A stretch of 32,769 nucleotides of DNA from Mediterranea sp. (in: CFB group bacteria) (GTDB taxonomy: Bacteria > Bacteroidota > Bacteroidia > Bacteroidales > Bacteroidaceae), in contig JAIRKY010000008.1 of NCBI GenBank assembly GCA_031259755.1, forward strand, positions 1 through 32,769. The letters run 5' to 3'. Both the position numbers and the translations under genes were made by a program. Position 1 is the first letter of the stretch, and each line of letters starts with the position of its first letter. The notes beneath the pieces were generated by a model. The model had not been told where the DNA came from. It searched no databases and saw only the letters and a list, made by a program, of their open reading frames with translations. Shown here one piece after another: positions 1 to 7,276 of this stretch.

Positions 1-56
1 CACGAGGCGAACGCCAATGCGGCCAGTACGGATAGGGTTATCTTTATATGTGTCAT
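1..56 (-). CDS. Start of a leftward secreted or envelope protein (partial)
   Basis: Only the first 18 codons lie in the window. Read leftward from an ATG at 56 they encode MTHIKITLSVLAALAFAS, a short basic start followed by a hydrophobic run, which is a typical signal peptide core. The rest lies beyond the left edge, so the product cannot be named. Two TetR-like palindromes sit 73 and 255 bases upstream of this start. In Bacteroidota that arrangement would suit an efflux system (outer-membrane factor or membrane-fusion protein) under TetR control, but this is inference from context only. Confidence 0.55.
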   Translation of the reverse strand, partial: MTHIKITLSVLAALAFAS

Positions 57-128
57 ATTACCTGTTATTTTATTCTTATGTCGTTATGTCATCCGCCGTT
101 ATTAGCTGTTTTGAGAAGGATATTTGCG

Positions 129-150
129 TCATTAAACGATCGTTTAATGA
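129..150. promoter_or_regulatory. 22-bp perfect palindrome, TetR-type operator candidate, copy 1
   Basis: Half-site TCATTAAACGA followed by its exact reverse complement, centred between bases 139 and 140. It lies 73 bases upstream of the leftward start codon at 56. Length, symmetry and the ATCGTTTAAT core resemble operators of TetR-family repressors. The identity of the regulator is inferred; no tetR gene lies in the window. Confidence 0.5.
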
Positions 151-310
151 GCAGCTTTTCGGGAAGCCTGTCCGTGTCCTGTTCCGGGGAAGAAAGCCGA
201 CTGATCGGGTACAAAAACAACCCTATAAACAACTGATAATAAGAAAGTTCAAGGGAAACATGAAAAAAATATCGGATAATTTGTTGTATTATAAAAAATA
301 AGATATATTT

Positions 311-342
311 GCTGCTCATTAAACGATCGTTTAATGAGCAGC
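311..342. promoter_or_regulatory. 32-bp perfect palindrome, operator candidate copy 2
   Basis: Each arm is GCTGCTCATTAAACGA or its exact complement. The central 22 bp are identical to the palindrome at 129-150, with centres 187 bp apart. The outer GAGCAGC also follows copy 1, so the two copies share one flank. A 32-bp perfect palindrome could also fold as a terminator hairpin, but a second copy of the core so close by favours a protein-binding site. Two sites could allow looping or control of divergent genes. Confidence 0.5.
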
Positions 343-699
343 CCTGTTTTCAGCTATTTTCTCTTACAACCCATTTCCCATTTCATATCTATAATAGGCG
401 CATACGTGTAAGGATGCGTTTGAAATAAACGGACTTGTTTATGATGCTTTTCTCATAAAGGCGCCCTATCCCTGAAGCCATTATATTTGAGTCATAAACC
501 CTATATATTAAGACAAAGAGATCTCCTACATCGAACTCACGTTATAATAAGATGGGTAGGCGGATGACACGGATTTAACGGATGAACGCAGAATTAAAGG
601 CTCGGTTGTATCGCTCCCATAGCATAAGACGTTGTGTTTCACTATACCCTGATACGATTATCTCTTCATGATTCCTTTTGTTTCTCCTGCTTTCCCGGG

Positions 700-744
700 C
701 GACCAGATATATATCTCGTATATGACTAGATATATATCTGGTCG
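700..744. repeat. Inverted repeat with 17-bp perfect arms
   Basis: Arms 700-716 (CGACCAGATATATATCT) and 728-744 are exact reverse complements separated by 11 bases. No T-run follows on either strand, so it is not a standard terminator. It stands alone in a gene-free region, about 290 bases upstream of the kor operon. Confidence 0.6.
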
Positions 745-951
745 TTCGGATGATTAGACGAAATGAAAGAGATGATGGTATGGTATACAACTTTCCAAGC
801 CGGAAGGCGGAACGTTTTAAGGATGATCTTACCGGAAACTCTTATATCGGACTCACGTTAACTAAATATGCCTTAGGTATATATCCTAAATTTACGCAGT
901 GTAAACGTCATAAATCAAATGATTGCAGATTCAACAATACGCGATTTAGGG

Positions 952-1003
952 AAATTTGTTCAGCGAAGATTGGGTAAAATCAATTAGTTGATGTTATATT
1001 TGC
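952..1003 (+). promoter_or_regulatory. Kor-operon promoter with a 52-bp element shared with the promoter at 19713
   Basis: The segment is 46/52 identical, without gaps, to 19713-19764. It ends in TATATTTG (995-1002), which fits the Bacteroidota -7 consensus TAnnTTTG. A conserved TTG at 970-972 lies near where a -33 element is expected. The conserved block extends well upstream of the core promoter and includes GCGAAGATTGGGTAAAATC-like sequence, which suggests binding of an activator or repressor. The start codon at 1031 is 28 bases past the -7 element, so the leader should be very short. Confidence 0.65.
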
Positions 1004-1016
1004 ATTACATTTTAAT

Positions 1017-1023
1017 AAGGAGG
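1017..1023 (+). promoter_or_regulatory. Strong Shine-Dalgarno sequence
   Basis: AAGGAGG sits 7 bases before the ATG at 1031. Bacteroidota genes seldom use a full Shine-Dalgarno sequence, so this near-perfect site fixes the start of the first kor-operon gene and suggests high translation. Confidence 0.6.
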
Positions 1024-1030
1024 ATATAAA

Positions 1031-1318
1031 ATGAAGGACATAGATAAAATTAGAAAAGATATAAAAGACGGCAAATTGGATGATGCTATCCGGCATCTGG
1101 CCAATTGTATCGTTATTGCCGCAATAACCCCAGGCTCAGATAAATCCGAACTGTATTACCTGCTCGGAAACGCGTACAGGAAAAAGGGAGATTTTCGCCT
1201 GGCAATGGATTATTATAACAGAGCGATAGACGAGAATAAAGAGACGCCGGCGGTAGAAGCCCGAAAAGTGCTACAAGGGATCATGAGCTTCTACAATAAG
1301 GATAAGTACAATCATTAA
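1031..1318 (+). CDS. Small TPR protein, first gene of the 2-oxoacid oxidoreductase operon
   Basis: A 95-residue protein. Residues 37-70 (YYLLGNAYRKKGDFRLAMDY and following) fit a tetratricopeptide repeat helix pair: small residues at the packing positions and an alternating Y/A/G pattern. The N-terminal part is also helical and may form another degenerate repeat. There is no signal peptide, so it should be cytoplasmic. It is 18 bases upstream of the ferredoxin gene and shares its promoter, so a role in assembling or docking the oxidoreductase is plausible, but that is inferred from position only. The start is supported by a strong Shine-Dalgarno sequence. Confidence 0.85.
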   Translation: MKDIDKIRKDIKDGKLDDAIRHLANCIVIAAITPGSDKSELYYLLGNAYRKKGDFRLAMDYYNRAIDENKETPAVEARKVLQGIMSFYNKDKYNH

Positions 1319-1336
1319 AATAGCGTATACGAAATT

Positions 1337-1561
1337 ATGGCGAAATTTAAAGGAGCGATAGTCGTTAACACAGAGCGTTGCAAAGGTTGTAACTTGTGTG
1401 TAGTGGCTTGTCCGCTTAATGTGATCTCTCTGACTAAAGAGGTGAATGTAAAAGGATATAATTATGCGAAACAGACGCTGGAAGATACCTGTAACGGGTG
1501 TGGTTCATGTGCTATAGTCTGTCCCGACGGATGTATCTCGGCGTATAAAGTAAAAGTATAG
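1337..1561 (+). CDS. korD: 2[4Fe-4S] ferredoxin-type subunit of 2-oxoacid:ferredoxin oxidoreductase
   Basis: A 74-residue delta-type subunit carrying two full cluster motifs: CKGCNLCVVACP near residues 16-27 and CNGCGSCAIVCP near residues 52-63. Each has the CxxCxxCxxxCP spacing of bacterial 2[4Fe-4S] ferredoxins. It would pass electrons from the TPP-bound 2-oxoacid in the alpha/beta core to a soluble ferredoxin. The gene follows the TPR gene and precedes the alpha subunit, the usual order in Bacteroidales. The 2-oxoacid substrate cannot be fixed from this subunit. Confidence 0.93.
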   Translation: MAKFKGAIVVNTERCKGCNLCVVACPLNVISLTKEVNVKGYNYAKQTLEDTCNGCGSCAIVCPDGCISAYKVKV

Positions 1562-1602
1562 CCTCGTTCCGGCAGGTTATAGAAACTTAGAATAATCAAA
1601 TA

Positions 1603-2679
1603 ATGGAAGAAGTTGTATTAATGAAAGGGAACGAAGCCATTGCCCACGCCGCGGTACGCTGTGGCGCCGACGGGTACTTTGGCTATCCTATTACTCCCCA
1701 ATCGGAAATTCTGGAAACCTTAGCCGACCTGAAACCATGGGAAACTACCGGAATGGTAGTGTTGCAAGCTGAGAGTGAAGTCGCGGCTATCAACATGGTT
1801 TATGGCGGCGCGGGAAGCGGTAAGATGGTTATGACCTCATCATCCAGTCCGGGTATAAGCTTAAAACAGGAAGGTATTTCCTATCTGGCGGGAGCGGAAC
1901 TTCCTTGCCTTATCGTAAATGTAATGCGTGGGGGGCCGGGATTAGGAACGATCCAACCCAGCCAGGCCGATTATTTCCAAACCGTGAAGGGCGGTGGTCA
2001 TGGCGACTACAGACTGATTGCGCTGGCGCCTGCATCCGTGCAGGAAATGGCGGATTTCGTGGAATTGGGTTTTGAATTGGCATTCAAATACCGTAACCCG
2101 GCGATCATACTTGCCGACGGAGTCGTCGGGCAGATGATGGAAAAAGTTGTTCTCCCGGCGCAAAGATCACGCCGCAAGGAAGAAGAACTTATCGCGCAAT
2201 GTCCATGGGCCAGTACGGGAAGAACAAAAGGCCGCAAGCCGAATATTATCACTTCACTGGAACTTCAGCCGGACGCTATGGAGCAGAACAACCTGCGCTT
2301 CCAGGCCAAATACAAACTGATCGAAGAAAACGAAGTCCGTTACGAGGAAATCAACTGTGAAGATGCTGATTACCTTATCGTGGCCTTCGGCTCTATGGCG
2401 CGTATCGGGCAAAAAGCGATGGAAATCGCCCGCGAAAGTGGTATCAAAGCAGGTATCCTGCGTCCTATCACTTTGTGGCCGTTCCCGACAAAAGCAATCG
2501 TCCGATATGCAAACAGGGTTAAAGGTATGCTTTCTCTCGAGTTGAACGCCGGACAAATGATCGAAGACATTCGCTTAGCTGTAAACGGAAAAGTAAAAGT
2601 AGAACATTTCGGACGTTTGGGGGGTATCGTACCCGATCCGGATGAAATTGTAACTGCTATCAAAAAACTAATGAGTTAA
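1603..2679 (+). CDS. korA: 2-oxoacid:ferredoxin oxidoreductase alpha subunit (KorA/VorB type)
   Basis: A 358-residue protein with the pyruvate-ferredoxin-oxidoreductase N-terminal fold: GNEAIAHAAVRCGADGYFGY near the start, then YPITPQSEI, which is typical of the family's TPP pyrimidine-binding side. A C-terminal transketolase-like part contains GILRPITLWPFP. With the beta, gamma and ferredoxin subunits it catalyses CoA-dependent oxidative decarboxylation of a 2-oxoacid, making acyl-CoA and reduced ferredoxin. In Bacteroidales these operons are annotated either as 2-oxoglutarate or as branched-chain 2-oxoacid enzymes, and the sequence does not let me choose. An anaerobe would use it in the reductive or incomplete TCA branch or in amino-acid metabolism. 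Confidence 0.93.
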   Translation: MEEVVLMKGNEAIAHAAVRCGADGYFGYPITPQSEILETLADLKPWETTGMVVLQAESEVAAINMVYGGAGSGKMVMTSSSSPGISLKQEGISYLAGAELPCLIVNVMRGGPGLGTIQPSQADYFQTVKGGGHGDYRLIALAPASVQEMADFVELGFELAFKYRNPAIILADGVVGQMMEKVVLPAQRSRRKEEELIAQCPWASTGRTKGRKPNIITSLELQPDAMEQNNLRFQAKYKLIEENEVRYEEINCEDADYLIVAFGSMARIGQKAMEIARESGIKAGILRPITLWPFPTKAIVRYANRVKGMLSLELNAGQMIEDIRLAVNGKVKVEHFGRLGGIVPDPDEIVTAIKKLMS

Positions 2680-2698
2680 ATCAAAGAATATTAATCCT

Positions 2699-2869
2699 AT
2701 GAGTCCGGACAAAATAAGAAACATCTTAAATATACTTTTTATGATCGGAGCTTTAGCATCCATCATCATCTACTTTGCCGCGGACGACAAAAAGGTATTT
2801 CTTTATGTATGCAGCGTTGCCATTTTCGTGAAACTGATGGAGTTTTTTATCCGTTTCACTCACCGGTAA
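2699..2869 (+). CDS. 56-residue membrane protein inside the kor operon
   Basis: A small frame, ATG at 2699 and TAA at 2867-2869, lies in the gap between the alpha and beta subunits. The product starts MSPDKIRNILNILFMIGALA and has two hydrophobic segments: about residues 8-26, then about 35-50 after a charged AADDKK turn. It ends in FIRFTHR. Two short membrane helices joined by a tight polar loop suggest a small inner-membrane hairpin protein. It starts 19 bases after the alpha stop and ends 19 bases before the beta start, so it should be co-transcribed and would explain the otherwise odd 209-base gap. Function unknown; it might tether the oxidoreductase to the membrane, which is speculation. 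Confidence 0.75.
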   Translation: MSPDKIRNILNILFMIGALASIIIYFAADDKKVFLYVCSVAIFVKLMEFFIRFTHR

Positions 2870-2888
2870 CCAAAATTTAATTAAGCTT

Positions 2889-3650
2889 ATGACAAAAGAA
2901 GAGATAATCAAACCAGAGAATCTGGTCTATAAGAAACCGGCCCTGATGAACGATAACTCCATGCATTACTGCCCGGGATGCAGTCACGGAGTGGTACACA
3001 AACTTGTGGCCGAAGTGATCGAAGAGATGGGTTTTGAAGAAAAGGCGATCGGTATCTCTCCGGTTGGATGTGCTGTGTTTATCTACAACTACCTGGACAT
3101 CGACTGGCAAGAAGCCGCTCACGGACGCGCGCCGGCTGTGGCCACAGCTATCAAACGCTTATGGCCGGACAGGCTGGTGTTTACGTACCAGGGTGATGGT
3201 GACCTGGCATGTATTGGTACCGCAGAAACAATTCATGCTTTAAACCGTGGCGATAACATTACTATAATCTTCATCAATAACGCGATCTACGGCATGACCG
3301 GCGGTCAGATGGCTCCAACGACACTGGTCGGGATGAAGACATCGACTTGTCCATACGGACGTGAAGTCGACCTCCACGGTTACCCGTTAAAAATTACCGA
3401 GATCGCAGCTCAATTGGAAGGTACGGCTTACGTAACCCGCCAGTCCGTGCAGTCGGTTCCGGCTATACGTAAAGCCAAGAAAGCAATCCGTAAAGCGTTC
3501 GAAAATTCAATGAGCGGCAAAGGCTCGAACCTGGTAGAGATCGTTTCAACCTGCAGCTCAGGATGGAAGATGACTCCGGACGGCGCGAACAAATGGATGG
3601 AACAACACCTGTTCTCCTTCTACCCTCCCGGTGATTTAAAAGATAAGTAA
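2889..3650 (+). CDS. korB: 2-oxoacid:ferredoxin oxidoreductase beta subunit, TPP-binding
   Basis: A 253-residue protein with the beta-subunit hallmarks: CPGCSHG at residues 28-34, GDGDLACIGTAE starting at residue 102 (the GDG of the TPP/Mg2+ motif), and NNAIYGMTGGQ around 130-140, which completes the GDG-x(n)-NN thiamine-diphosphate motif. It holds the catalytic cofactor of the complex. Length is normal for short KorB/OorB/VorA proteins, which lack a fused ferredoxin domain, matching the separate ferredoxin gene upstream. It ends 2 bases before the gamma subunit begins, indicating translational coupling. Confidence 0.94.
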   Translation: MTKEEIIKPENLVYKKPALMNDNSMHYCPGCSHGVVHKLVAEVIEEMGFEEKAIGISPVGCAVFIYNYLDIDWQEAAHGRAPAVATAIKRLWPDRLVFTYQGDGDLACIGTAETIHALNRGDNITIIFINNAIYGMTGGQMAPTTLVGMKTSTCPYGREVDLHGYPLKITEIAAQLEGTAYVTRQSVQSVPAIRKAKKAIRKAFENSMSGKGSNLVEIVSTCSSGWKMTPDGANKWMEQHLFSFYPPGDLKDK

Positions 3651-3652
3651 AC

Positions 3653-4195
3653 ATGAAAGAAGAAATTATTATAGCAGGTTTCGGTGGACAGGGAGTGTTG
3701 TCCATGGGAAAGATACTGGCCTATTCCGGCTTGATGGAAGGTAAAGAAGTGAGTTGGATGCCCGCATACGGGCCCGAGCAACGGGGAGGAACAGCTAACG
3801 TTACCGTTATTGTGAGTGACGAAAGGATCTCTTCGCCGATCTTAAGCCGGTACGATGCGGCCATTATCCTGAACCAACCTTCGTTGGAAAAGTTTGAAAG
3901 TCGTGTTAAACCCGGTGGAATACTGATCTTTGACGGTTATGGTATTATCGATCCTCCGACGCGCAAAGACATCAAGGTATATCGTATCGATGCTATGGAT
4001 GCGGCCAACGAGATGAAGAACGCCAAAGCATTCAACATGATTGTATTAGGCGGATTGCTTAAGCTGCTTCCGATCGTTTCGATAGACAGCGTGCTCAAAG
4101 GGTTGAAAAAAACACTGCCCGAACGTCATCATCACCTGATATCGATGAACGAAGCGGCCATCCAAAAAGGAATGGAACTGATTGAACAAGCTTAG
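3653..4195 (+). CDS. korC: 2-oxoacid:ferredoxin oxidoreductase gamma subunit
   Basis: A 180-residue protein beginning MKEEIIIAGFGGQGVLSMGK, the glycine-rich signature of the POR gamma (CoA-binding side) family. PAYGPEQRGGTANVTVIVSD follows, another conserved stretch of this family. It completes the four-subunit complex. The start at 3653 is 2 bases after the beta stop. The stop codon lies inside a perfect hairpin (4188-4214), so transcription or mRNA decay may be controlled right at the end of the operon. Confidence 0.93.
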   Translation: MKEEIIIAGFGGQGVLSMGKILAYSGLMEGKEVSWMPAYGPEQRGGTANVTVIVSDERISSPILSRYDAAIILNQPSLEKFESRVKPGGILIFDGYGIIDPPTRKDIKVYRIDAMDAANEMKNAKAFNMIVLGGLLKLLPIVSIDSVLKGLKKTLPERHHHLISMNEAAIQKGMELIEQA

Positions 4196-4214
4196 TTGCA
4201 TTGCAACTAAGCTT
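4188..4214 (+). terminator. Hairpin overlapping the korC stop codon
   Basis: Arms AAGCTTAGTTG (4188-4198) and CAACTAAGCTT (4204-4214) are exact complements with a 5-base loop. The korC stop TAG at 4193-4195 lies in the left arm. Only a weak T-run follows (AATTTG), so it may be a partial terminator or an mRNA-stabilising stem that sets the ratio of enzyme to downstream porin. Confidence 0.45.
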
Positions 4215-4241
4215 AATTTGCCAATGCGGCATATTAGATTT

Positions 4242-6233
4242 ATGAGAAGAATTCAACTACTGTTTATCCTGTTGCTCTTTTGCCGGCTTGGAACAATTGC
4301 GCAAAACACATCATCGCTTGACGGGTTCGAACGTTTGGGAGACCAGCAAATTGACCCTGCCATGCGTATAGGGATGCAGGATAGTTCCAATGTGGAGATT
4401 ATCAGTCTGGTTGCAAAGATGTACATGTGGAAAATCAGTGAAGAGTTGGGCAATATCATTCCGATCCCGGTGGACACGACCTTCCACCTGTTCCAGAATA
4501 CGAATCTGATGGAAGGCATGAGAGGGCGCTACAACCATTTGGGAAACTTGGGATCGCCACGCCTTTCACGTATATTTTTCGATCGTCCGTCAGGTTCTTC
4601 TTCCCTGTTCCTGGATCCGTTCTCCATATTCTTCACACAGCCCTGGGACCACCATTTCGTAAATAGTAATATTCCATATACAAACCTGACATACCATACC
4701 AACTTTGACAAGCAGGATGGAGAAGAGCGCTTCAAGGCTTACTTCTCGGTCAATGCCAACAAGAACCTGGCCTTTGGATTCAATTTCGATTATTTATATG
4801 GAAGAGGATATTATCAGAATCAATCGACCTCATTCATGAAAGGCGGATTGTTCGGTAGTTATACAGGTGACAGATACAAGGCGCATTTCATCTACAACAT
4901 GTTCAACATGAAGATGCAGGAAAACGGCGGTATCACAGACGACCGGTACATAACCGCACCCGAAGAGATGTCCGAAGGAAGGAAGGAGTACAGAACAACT
5001 GAGATCCCGACCAACCTGACCAGAACATGGAACTACAACAAGAATTTCTACGTACACTATACCCACCGTTACAACCTGGGATTCAATAAAGATATACCCG
5101 ATCCGAAAAAGGAAGGCGACACGATAGAATCGTTCATTCCGGTAACCAGCTTTATCCATACCGTTAGAGTAGAGCGTTCAAGGCATAAGTTCATTTCGGA
5201 AGACAAAGAGTATCAGGGGGCGCTCGACACGACCACCTATGTGGGCGTTAAAAATACGTTTGGCATAGCTCTTCTTGAAGGTTTCAACAAATACGCCAAA
5301 GCGGGGCTGACTGCCTATATTTCCCATAAACACAGCCAATATACCTTAATGAACAGCACAGACGGCTCCGGAAATGCGAAGTACAAAGAAAGTGAAGTAT
5401 TTGTTGGCGGCGAACTTTCCAAGAGAGAAGGTAACCTCCTGCATTATCGTGTATTGGGTGAAGTCGGCATGGCAGGACAAGCCGGCGGACAATTCCGTGT
5501 CAATGGCGATATGGACTTGAACTTCCGGTTATTCAATGATACGGTGAATCTTATAGCCCGTTCTTCCATCACGAATACACTCCCCGCTTTCTATATGCGT
5601 CACTACCATTCGACCTATTTCCAGTGGGATAACGAAGGTATGGATAAAGAATTCCGTAGTCGCGTCGAAGGTGAATTGAATATCGGCCGTTGGGGTACAA
5701 ACCTGAAAGCTGGTGTGGAAAACATCAAAAACTATACGTATTTTAACGGTACGGCGAATCCGGCACAGTCGGGGGGTAATATCCAAGTGCTGTCGGCCAC
5801 GCTATCTCAAAACTTCAAGGCAGGCATCCTCCATTGGGACAATGAGGTAACCTGGCAGAAATCGAGCAAGGAAGAGATCCTTCCATTGCCCGATCTTTCC
5901 ATATACAGCAACCTGTATCTGGATACCAAGCTTGCTAAAAAAGTATTAAGCCTTCAACTGGGCGCCGATGTACGTTATTTCACGAAGTACAAAGCTCCGA
6001 CATATACGCCGGCTATTCAACAATTCCACCTGCAAGGGGAGGATCAGATGGATATCGGCGGTTTCCCTATAGTTAATATTTACGCTAACTTTCACTTGAA
6101 ACGTACTCGTTTCTTTGTGATGATGTCTCATGTGAACTCCGGTATGGGCGATCTGAACTATTTTATGGTCCCGCATTATCCGGTCAACCAGAGTTTGTTA
6201 AGATTTGGTCTGTCTTGGAACTTCTTTGATTAA
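4242..6233 (+). CDS. Putative outer-membrane porin (Bacteroidetes porin family)
   Basis: A 663-residue protein if started at the ATG at 4242, which gives a clean signal peptide MRRIQLLFILLLFCRLGTIA with cleavage before QN. An upstream in-frame ATG at 4182 would overlap korC and the hairpin and spoil the signal. The mature part is rich in alternating aromatic and polar residues (for example NLAFGFNFDYLYGRGYYQNQ), as in beta-barrel strands. It ends in a strand, FGLSWNFFD, with a terminal aromatic typical of barrels inserted by BAM. I believe it belongs to the putative porin family that follows this operon in related genomes. Substrate unknown. Confidence 0.82.
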   Translation: MRRIQLLFILLLFCRLGTIAQNTSSLDGFERLGDQQIDPAMRIGMQDSSNVEIISLVAKMYMWKISEELGNIIPIPVDTTFHLFQNTNLMEGMRGRYNHLGNLGSPRLSRIFFDRPSGSSSLFLDPFSIFFTQPWDHHFVNSNIPYTNLTYHTNFDKQDGEERFKAYFSVNANKNLAFGFNFDYLYGRGYYQNQSTSFMKGGLFGSYTGDRYKAHFIYNMFNMKMQENGGITDDRYITAPEEMSEGRKEYRTTEIPTNLTRTWNYNKNFYVHYTHRYNLGFNKDIPDPKKEGDTIESFIPVTSFIHTVRVERSRHKFISEDKEYQGALDTTTYVGVKNTFGIALLEGFNKYAKAGLTAYISHKHSQYTLMNSTDGSGNAKYKESEVFVGGELSKREGNLLHYRVLGEVGMAGQAGGQFRVNGDMDLNFRLFNDTVNLIARSSITNTLPAFYMRHYHSTYFQWDNEGMDKEFRSRVEGELNIGRWGTNLKAGVENIKNYTYFNGTANPAQSGGNIQVLSATLSQNFKAGILHWDNEVTWQKSSKEEILPLPDLSIYSNLYLDTKLAKKVLSLQLGADVRYFTKYKAPTYTPAIQQFHLQGEDQMDIGGFPIVNIYANFHLKRTRFFVMMSHVNSGMGDLNYFMVPHYPVNQSLLRFGLSWNFFD

Positions 6234-6237
6234 GTGG

Positions 6238-6281
6238 TAAGTAATAACTACCAGCCACTTATTATTTACGACTTATTACTT
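6238..6281. repeat. Small inverted repeat before the Gfo/Idh gene
   Basis: TAAGTAATAA (6238-6247) and its exact complement TTATTACTTA (6272-6281) flank 24 bases. It fills most of the 52-base gap between porin and oxidoreductase genes. It could be a weak AT-rich hairpin; no function is clear. Confidence 0.4.
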
Positions 6282-6285
6282 ATTT

Positions 6286-7266
6286 ATGAAAACAATAAAA
6301 TGGGGATTTATCGGATGCGGTGATGTAACGAAACAAAAAAGCGGCCCCGCATTTCAAAAGATAGAAAATTCAGAGGTTGTAGCCGTTATGAGCCGCAATC
6401 CGGAAAAGGCCAAGGCTTATGCCACAGAAAGAGGTATCGGGAAATGGTATGATGATGCTCAGGAACTGGTAGATGATCCGGAGATCAATGCCGTATATAT
6501 CGCTACCCCGCCATCCTCTCATGCCACTTACGCTATCATGGCGATGAAAGCCGGAAAAGATGTGTATGTGGAAAAGCCGATGGCTGTAACATACGAAGAA
6601 TGTACCCGTATCAACCGTATAGCCAAGGAGATGGGGCGTAAATGCTTCGTAGCTTACTACCGTAGATATATACCCTATTTCCTGAAAGTAAAAGAACTGA
6701 CGTCCAACGGAACCATCGGTAATGTGATCAACATACAGATACGCTTCGCGCAACCTCCACGCGAGTTGGATTACAACCGCGATAATCTTCCGTGGCGCGT
6801 GCAACCCGATATTGCCGGAGGAGGATATTTCTACGATCTCGCCCCGCACCAGATAGACCTTCTGCAAGATATGTTCGGCTATATACTGGAAGCAAGCGGA
6901 TATAAAAGCAACCGGGGCGGACTTTATGAGGTGGAAGATACATTAAGCGCTTGCTTCCGGTTCGACAACGGTTTGGTTGGTTCGGGTTCCTGGTGTTTCG
7001 TAGCACACGACTCCGCCAAAGAAGACCGCATTGAAATCATCGGCGACAAAGGCATGATCAGCTTCTCCGTATTTACTTACGACCCCATCGCCCTGCACAC
7101 GGAAAGAGGCAGGGAAGAAATCATCGTCGAAAATCCCAAGCATGTACAACAACCCCTTATCCAAGCCGTTGTCGACGACCTTCTGGGGAAATCCACCTGC
7201 ACTTGCGACGGCGAAAGCGCTACTACGACCAACTGGGTGATGGACAGGATACTGGGAAAGATTTAG
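6286..7266 (+). CDS. Gfo/Idh/MocA family NAD(P)-dependent oxidoreductase
   Basis: A 326-residue cytoplasmic protein. It begins with a Rossmann motif (WGFIGCGDVT, residues 6-15) and carries the family's EKPMAV signature at 96-101, whose lysine is catalytic or near catalytic. GGGYFYDLAPHQID at 178-191 supplies the conserved Asp/His pair (D184, H188). Members oxidise or reduce sugars, inositols, biliverdin and related compounds; the substrate is not identifiable here. It follows the porin in the same direction and is convergent, with a 10-base gap, to the beta-galactosidase-like gene of the sus operon, so a role in processing sugars from that operon is possible but unproven. Confidence 0.88.
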   Translation: MKTIKWGFIGCGDVTKQKSGPAFQKIENSEVVAVMSRNPEKAKAYATERGIGKWYDDAQELVDDPEINAVYIATPPSSHATYAIMAMKAGKDVYVEKPMAVTYEECTRINRIAKEMGRKCFVAYYRRYIPYFLKVKELTSNGTIGNVINIQIRFAQPPRELDYNRDNLPWRVQPDIAGGGYFYDLAPHQIDLLQDMFGYILEASGYKSNRGGLYEVEDTLSACFRFDNGLVGSGSWCFVAHDSAKEDRIEIIGDKGMISFSVFTYDPIALHTERGREEIIVENPKHVQQPLIQAVVDDLLGKSTCTCDGESATTTNWVMDRILGKI

Positions 7267-7276
7267 CCGGGCATCT

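Larger units (their letters stand above)
57..1030. other. Long gene-free region between the left-edge gene and the kor operon
   Basis: No convincing gene is seen on either strand in these 974 bases. Short open frames exist (for example 17-301 and 750-977 rightward, 575-790 leftward) but they resemble no known protein, have no ribosome-binding context and cross obvious inverted repeats. The region holds two TetR-like palindromes, a 17-bp-arm hairpin at 700-744, two copies of the motif TCGRACTCACGTTA (531-544 and 847-860), and the kor promoter at its right end. Confidence 0.6.

Noticed and set aside
575-790. A 71-codon leftward frame
   Set aside because: It spans the long hairpin at 700-744 and has no protein-like pattern beyond chance.
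750-977. A 75-codon rightward frame before the kor operon
   Set aside because: It runs into the conserved promoter element and has no similarity or ribosome-binding site; likely chance.
4182-4241. An N-terminal extension of the porin
   Set aside because: It overlaps korC and its hairpin, and would put 20 residues ahead of a good signal peptide.
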